64,000 bases of DNA from positions 581,158 through 645,157 of the forward strand of contig NZ_JAKNTA010000005.1 of NCBI RefSeq assembly GCF_022288725.1, in the 5' to 3' direction. The notes under the pieces were generated by a model. The model saw nothing but the letters and a program-made list of their open reading frames with translations, was not told where the DNA came from and searched no databases. How positions within the stretch are numbered: the first letter of the stretch is position 1; every line of letters starts with the position of its first letter. The DNA is from Kitasatospora sp. A2-31 (GTDB taxonomy: Bacteria > Actinomycetota > Actinomycetes > Streptomycetales > Streptomycetaceae). This document shows positions 59,849 to 64,000 of the stretch, piece after piece. Made by a program: the position numbers and the translations under genes.

Positions 59849-61126
59849 ATGAACCGGGCCGACCACACCCGACCGACCGGGCTGGACCTGGACCTGGACC
59901 GGGAGACCGCGGTCCTACTCGTCAAGGTGGGGAAGTACCCCCTGGCGCACGGGCCGGTCGGCGCCGTGCGATCGCTGGGCCGTGCCGGGGTGCCGGTGTA
60001 CGCGATGGTCGAGGACCGGCTCACGCCGACGGCGCTCTCCCGCTACCTGACGCGCGCCTTCGTCCGGCCCACCACCGGGCGCGAGGGCACCGACCGGCTG
60101 CTCGCCGTCGTCCGGGAGGTCGGCCGGGAGATCGGCGGCCGGTGCATCGCCCTGCCCACCGACGACGAGGCCGCCGTCCTGCTCGCCGAGCACGCCGAGG
60201 AGCTGTCCCCGTACTTCGTGCTGCCGCCCGTGCCCGCCGGGCTTCCCCGGCGACTGGCCAACAAGGGTGCCATGCACGCGATCTGCGAGGAGCACGACGT
60301 CCCGGCGCCCGTCACCGTCGCCCCGGGCGACCACGACGAGCTGCTGGCGGCCGCGAAGACCTGCGGCTACCCGATGGTGCTGAAGAACCTGGAGCCGTTC
60401 ACCCGGCTCAGCCGCCCGGTGGTCCACCACTCCACGGTCGTGCGCGACGAGCAGGAGCTGCTGGCCGCCTGCCCGCCGAACGGCCGGCTCTCGGTGCTGG
60501 CCCAGGAGTACCTGGCCCCGGAACGCTCGGAGGACTGGATCACCCACCTGTGCTGCGGCCCGGGCGGCGAACCGCTCGCCGTCTTCACCGGGCAGAAGCT
60601 GCGCTCGTACCCGCCCTCGGGCGGGTTCACCACCCGGGCGGTGTCGCTGCCCAACCCCGAGCTGGCCGGACTCGCCGTCCGGCTCTGCCGGGCGCTGGGC
60701 TTCAGCGGCATCGCCGACCTCGACTGGCGGCTGGACCTGCGGGACGGCAGGTACAAGCTGCTCGACTTCAATCCCCGCACCGGTGCCCAGTTCCGGCTGT
60801 TCGAGACGGCCGACGGCGTGGACGTGGTCCGCGCCCTGCACCTGTCCCTCACCGGGCGCCCGGTACCGCGCGGTCCGCAGCTCCACCGCTTCTTCGGGGT
60901 GGGACAGCTGGACGTGCTCTCCGCCGCCGTCACGTACTGGCAGGACCGGCGCCCGCTGCCGGACCTGAAGCCGCGGCGGTCCACGGAGCGTGCCTGGCTG
61001 TGCCGTGACGACCCGGCACCGGCCGCCGTCATGGCGCTCCGCTTCGGCGGCCAGGGGACACGCCGCGTGGCCGGCTACGCCGGCCAGCGGATGACCAAGG
61101 GCCTTGCCCTGGGAGGTTCGAAATGA
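59849..61126 (+). CDS. ATP-grasp domain ligase
   Basis: A 425-aa cytoplasmic protein. The N-terminal domain starts VLLVKVGKYPLAHGPVGAVR with LPTDDEAAVLLAEHAEEL. The ATP-grasp core follows: NKGAMHAICEEHDVPAPVTV, YPMVLKNLEP (ATP Lys), SVLAQEYLAPERSEDWITH and ADLDWRLDLRDGRYKLLDFN with NPRTGAQFRLFE (metal and Asn/Arg). This is the carboxylate-amine/thiol ligase type (CarB-like), which joins an acyl-phosphate to an amine. AGGAGG before the ATG; 73 bp after the GH16 gene and coupled to the next gene. It may amidate or acylate a sugar or precursor (inference). Confidence 0.88.
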   Translation: MNRADHTRPTGLDLDLDRETAVLLVKVGKYPLAHGPVGAVRSLGRAGVPVYAMVEDRLTPTALSRYLTRAFVRPTTGREGTDRLLAVVREVGREIGGRCIALPTDDEAAVLLAEHAEELSPYFVLPPVPAGLPRRLANKGAMHAICEEHDVPAPVTVAPGDHDELLAAAKTCGYPMVLKNLEPFTRLSRPVVHHSTVVRDEQELLAACPPNGRLSVLAQEYLAPERSEDWITHLCCGPGGEPLAVFTGQKLRSYPPSGGFTTRAVSLPNPELAGLAVRLCRALGFSGIADLDWRLDLRDGRYKLLDFNPRTGAQFRLFETADGVDVVRALHLSLTGRPVPRGPQLHRFFGVGQLDVLSAAVTYWQDRRPLPDLKPRRSTERAWLCRDDPAPAAVMALRFGGQGTRRVAGYAGQRMTKGLALGGSK

Positions 61127-62334
61127 ACTCGATCACCGATGTGCCCGTCGCGATCGTCGGCGCCGGTCCGTACGGGCTGGCCGTCGCGACGCACCTCAGG
61201 GCGCGGAGCGTTCCGGCACGCATCATGGGCGTGCCGATGGGCAGTTGGCGGGCACGCATGCCCGCGGGGATGTTCCTGAAGTCCACCCCCCGGGCCTCGT
61301 CCATCGCGGATCCCGAGCGCCGGTTCGGGCTGAACGACTTCCGGGCCGCCAGGAACCAGCCCCGGGTGGGCGACCGCTACGCCGTGCCGCTCGACGAGTT
61401 CGTCCGCTACGGCGAGTGGTACCAGCAGCGGTGCGTGCCCGGGGTGGAGCGCGCGGCCGTGGTCCGGGTCGAGGGGGCGCCACCGGGCTTCCGGCTCCAC
61501 CTGGACACCGGCGAGGCGTTCACGACCCGTGCGGTGGTGATGGCCAGCGGCTTCCCGCCGTACGCGCGGATCCCCGCCGACCTGCAGCCGCTCGTCGCGG
61601 CGGGCCTCGCCTCGCACACCTCGGACCACGCCGACCTGGCGAAGTTCGCCGGCCAGCGGGTCGCGGTGATCGGAGCCGGGCAGTCGGCGCTGGAGAGCGC
61701 CACGCTGATGTACGAGGCGGGCGCCGAACCGGTCCTGGTCGCCAGGGCGGAGCGCCTGCAGTTCGGCGAGCCGCCCGACTCGGACCGGCCGGGCGACCGG
61801 ACGTGGCCGACGCGGATCGCGCATCCGGGGTCCCCGCTGGGCCCGGGCTGGTCGTTCGTGGCGTTCACCCGGGCTCCGGCGGCCTTCCGGTACCTGCCGG
61901 ACCGCACCAGGGCGGAGCTGGTGCGCACGGTGCTCGGACCGTCCGGGGCATGGTGGCTGCCCGAGCGGGCGCTCGGCCGGTTCCCGGTGCTCACCGGGCA
62001 CCGGGTGGCGTCGGCCGAGGAGGTCGGCGGCCGGGTCCGGCTCCGGCTGCGCGGCACCACCGACACCCTGGAGGTCGACCAGGTGCTGGCCGCCACCGGG
62101 TACCGGGTCGACGTCGAGCGGCTGGAGATGCTGGACCCGGCGCTGCGCCGGGCGGTGGCCCGGCGCAACGGCGGCGCGCCCAGGCTGTCCCACGGCTTCG
62201 AGTCCTCGGTGCCCGGGCTCTACTTCACCGGCCTGTCCGCCGCCGACACCTTCGGGCCGATGATGCGCTTCGTCTGCGGCACGGGCTTCGCAGCCCGGCA
62301 GATCAGCCGGGCGATCGCCTCGGAGGTGCGCTGA
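61123..62334 (+). CDS. FAD/NAD(P)-dependent oxidoreductase (flavin monooxygenase-like)
   Basis: A 403-aa two-dinucleotide-domain flavoprotein: FAD motif VAIVGAGPYGLAVATHL, NAD(P) motif VAVIGAGQSALESATLMYEA and C-terminal LAATGYRVDVERLEMLDPAL with GLYFTGLSAADTFGPMMRF. This is the pattern of lysine/ornithine N-hydroxylase-like and other class B monooxygenases. It overlaps the ATP-grasp gene (ATGA), so the two products probably act on the same substrate. No link to a known polysaccharide pathway comes to mind. The start follows GGGAGG. Confidence 0.88.
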   Translation: MNSITDVPVAIVGAGPYGLAVATHLRARSVPARIMGVPMGSWRARMPAGMFLKSTPRASSIADPERRFGLNDFRAARNQPRVGDRYAVPLDEFVRYGEWYQQRCVPGVERAAVVRVEGAPPGFRLHLDTGEAFTTRAVVMASGFPPYARIPADLQPLVAAGLASHTSDHADLAKFAGQRVAVIGAGQSALESATLMYEAGAEPVLVARAERLQFGEPPDSDRPGDRTWPTRIAHPGSPLGPGWSFVAFTRAPAAFRYLPDRTRAELVRTVLGPSGAWWLPERALGRFPVLTGHRVASAEEVGGRVRLRLRGTTDTLEVDQVLAATGYRVDVERLEMLDPALRRAVARRNGGAPRLSHGFESSVPGLYFTGLSAADTFGPMMRFVCGTGFAARQISRAIASEVR

Positions 62335-62553
62335 CCGGCCTGATCCGGGCCCCGGTCCGGCCGGCCCCGCCCACCGCCGGACCGGTACCCGCACCCCGTC
62401 TGTGCCCCATTTCACAGACCGTCCGCATCCGCACCCGGAAGGGCCGCCCCACCTGGAGTTTTGAGCACGTGCACGATCGATGCCGCGGTTCCGGCCGCGG
62501 CGTCGGGCTTGCGTACGGACCGTTCCCTCGTTCAGGCTGCTGGCTCCACAGCC

Positions 62554-62577
62554 GGGGGGGAACGAAAGGTCCTCCCC
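62554..62577 (+). promoter_or_regulatory. hairpin with the Shine-Dalgarno in its loop, next to the start codon
   Basis: GGGGGGGA (62554-62561) pairs with TCCTCCCC (62570-62577), 8 bp with one G.U, exposing an 8-nt loop that contains GAAAGG. The stem ends 3 nt before the ATG of the secreted GH16 gene, so ribosome access may depend on its folding. Confidence 0.5.
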
Positions 62578-62580
62578 CTC

Positions 62581-63975
62581 ATGCCCAAGCACTCGAAGCA
62601 CCGTGCCCGCAGCACGTTCACCGGCCGGCGAAGGCTCGCCGTCCTCGCCCTCGCGATCGCCGCGACCGGAACCGGAGCGGCCGCCGCCTGGGCCCTGCCG
62701 ACCGCGCCGGCCGAGCCGGTGGTGGTCGACTCGCTGTCGGTCACGCCGCCGGCTCCCGGCGACGGCGCGGCGGTCACCGCCACCGCCCAGCTGCACGCCA
62801 CCAAGCGGACCGCGGTGCAGGCCCTGACCATCGCGGTCCGCGGGGCCGACGGCACCCACTACGACTTCCGCGGCGCCATCCCGACGACGCTGTCCTCGAC
62901 GCAGCGGACGTTCACGCCGGAGAGCCGCACCTTCCCGGCCGGCAAGTACACGTACTTCGTGGCCTACGAGGTCAACAACACCTGGCACAACCTGGCGCCG
63001 ATCGGCACCTTCACCGCCGGTGCGACGACGCCGACGCCGACGCCGACTCCGACGCCGAGCCCCACCGCGACGGCCACGGCCACCGCGTCCCCGTCGGCCA
63101 CCTCGTCGCCCACGGCCACCTCGTCGCCCACGGCCACCGCGTCCCCGTCGGCCACCGCGTCGCCGACCCCGAGCACCTCGCCGTCGCCCACCAAGTCGCC
63201 CACCGCCACGGCCACGCCGACGCCGACCGCCACCGCCACGGCCACGCCGACGCCCAGCGCCACGGCCACGCCCACCCAGCCGTCCGGCTCCGGCGCAGCC
63301 CCGCTCGGCATCCCCGGCACCTGGCGCTCGGTCTTCGCCGACGAGTTCAACGGCTCGTCGCTGGACGGCTCGAAGTGGAACCCCAACTGGTTCGGCTGCG
63401 CCACCTGCACGACGCCCCCGGTGAACGGCGCCGAGTCCGCCGCCTACGCCCCGTCCCAGATCAGCGAGAGCGGCGGCAGCCTGCACCTCAAGGCCGAGCA
63501 GAAGCCGGCCACGGTGAACGGCAAGAACTACGCGTACACCTCGGGCCTGGTCAACACCAACGGCAAGGCCCAGTTCACCTACGGCGCCTTCGAGGCCCGG
63601 ATCTACCTGCCGGCGTCCGGTTCGCAGGTCGCCAACTGGCCGGCCTTCTGGACCGACGGCCAGAACTGGCCCGCCGACGGTGAGCTGGACGTGATGGAGG
63701 GCCTGAGCGGTCAGGCCTGCTACCACTTCCACTCGCCGTCCGGCGGCCCCGGCGGCTGCGCCCCGGGCAACTACAGCGGCTGGCACACCTTCGGTGCGGA
63801 CTGGCAGCCGGGCTCGGTGACCTACTACTACGACGGCGTGAAGGTCGGCCAGATCACCAGCGGCATCACCTCGGCGCCGATGTACCTGATCCTCAACAAC
63901 GCGGTCTACGCCTCCGGCCCGACCGTGACCCCGGCGGACATGCAGGTCGACTACGTGCGCGTCTGGCAGCACTGA
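62581..63975 (+). CDS. secreted GH16 glycoside hydrolase with Ig-like domain and Thr/Pro linker
   Basis: A 464-aa exported enzyme. Signal peptide at about residues 17-40 (RRLAVLALAIAATGTGAAAA). Residues 45-140 are a beta-rich Ig-like domain (VVVDSLSVTPPAPGDGAAVT, YTYFVAYEVNNTWHNLAPIG). Residues 145-240 are a Thr/Pro/Ala/Ser linker (repeats such as TPTPTATATATPTPSA), a likely O-glycosylation target. Residues 245-464 are the GH16 catalytic domain: VFADEFNGSSLDGSKWNPN, the motif GELDVMEG (Glu368, Asp370, Glu373), and QVDYVRVWQH. Probable endo-beta-glucanase or galactanase for the cluster's polymer or a related glucan. A 246-bp gap separates it from the oxidoreductase gene; it may have its own promoter. 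Confidence 0.92.
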   Translation: MPKHSKHRARSTFTGRRRLAVLALAIAATGTGAAAAWALPTAPAEPVVVDSLSVTPPAPGDGAAVTATAQLHATKRTAVQALTIAVRGADGTHYDFRGAIPTTLSSTQRTFTPESRTFPAGKYTYFVAYEVNNTWHNLAPIGTFTAGATTPTPTPTPTPSPTATATATASPSATSSPTATSSPTATASPSATASPTPSTSPSPTKSPTATATPTPTATATATPTPSATATPTQPSGSGAAPLGIPGTWRSVFADEFNGSSLDGSKWNPNWFGCATCTTPPVNGAESAAYAPSQISESGGSLHLKAEQKPATVNGKNYAYTSGLVNTNGKAQFTYGAFEARIYLPASGSQVANWPAFWTDGQNWPADGELDVMEGLSGQACYHFHSPSGGPGGCAPGNYSGWHTFGADWQPGSVTYYYDGVKVGQITSGITSAPMYLILNNAVYASGPTVTPADMQVDYVRVWQH

Positions 63976-64000
63976 CCCGGTCCTGACCGGCCCGGACCGC

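Noticed and set aside
62335..62580. ydaO/yuaA cyclic-di-AMP riboswitch before the secreted GH16 gene
   Set aside because: Such riboswitches often precede wall hydrolases in Streptomyces, but I could not find the conserved paired blocks. Only the start-codon hairpin and a GCACGTGC palindrome (62465-62472) stand out.

Overview
The window looks like the chromosome of a Streptomycetaceae actinobacterium, either Streptomyces or Kitasatospora. GC content is very high and third codon positions are almost always G or C. GTG starts and 1-4 bp stop/start overlaps (ATGA, GTGA) are common. The gene content also fits: a monoderm Tad/Flp pilus locus, an ergothioneine operon, a GlcP-type glucose permease and a PF04672-type methyltransferase. 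I see no rRNA, tRNA, insertion sequence, phage gene or CRISPR array.

Layout. (1) 1-10.5 kb holds the 3' end of a TIGR02678/DUF2398 gene (the family of JetB in type II Wadjet plasmid-defence systems), a tiny membrane protein, a TetR regulator, a TesB thioesterase, a translationally coupled SWIM zinc-finger + DUF6493-like pair, an MBL-fold hydrolase, a MaoC hydratase and a flavin-binding PPOX protein. (2) 10.7-27.4 kb is a Tad/Flp pilus locus: lipoprotein, secreted Gly-rich protein, SAF/CpaB, CpaE-like ATPase, TadA/CpaF, TadB, TadC, four short prepilin-like proteins and a 1313-aa membrane-anchored LysM-BTAD protein. It is bracketed by two proteins that I read as homologous, catalytically dead caspase-like proteins. 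A strong bidirectional terminator closes it. (3) 27.5-33.4 kb has a secreted S53 (sedolisin) protease and a fatty-acid module (SDR, thiolase, acyl-CoA dehydrogenase) facing a TetR regulator across a palindromic operator candidate. (4) 33.3-42.5 kb has a bacterial nitric oxide synthase oxygenase, a GlcP-like permease, and egtA-egtB-egtC-egtD preceded by a MalY/PatB-type C-S lyase that may do the EgtE step. (5) 42.8-49.0 kb has an ABM-domain membrane protein, an SRPBCC protein, a GH15 hydrolase, an S-adenosyl methyltransferase and a PAS-GGDEF-EAL cyclic-di-GMP protein.

(6) 49.4-64.0 kb is a cell-surface polysaccharide cluster whose product I cannot name. It encodes four GT2 glycosyltransferases (two of them tandem paralogues with a shared N-terminal domain), a Wzx-like flippase, a polysaccharide deacetylase, a large polytopic membrane protein, a membrane-embedded GH16 protein, an ATP-grasp ligase, an FAD/NAD(P) oxidoreductase and a secreted GH16 enzyme. 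Nearly every junction overlaps, so it probably runs as one operon from a promoter behind a long structured leader, next to the cyclic-di-GMP gene. The best candidates for undescribed biology are this cluster, the pseudo-caspase-flanked Tad locus with its membrane-tethered BTAD protein, and the C-S lyase heading the egt operon.
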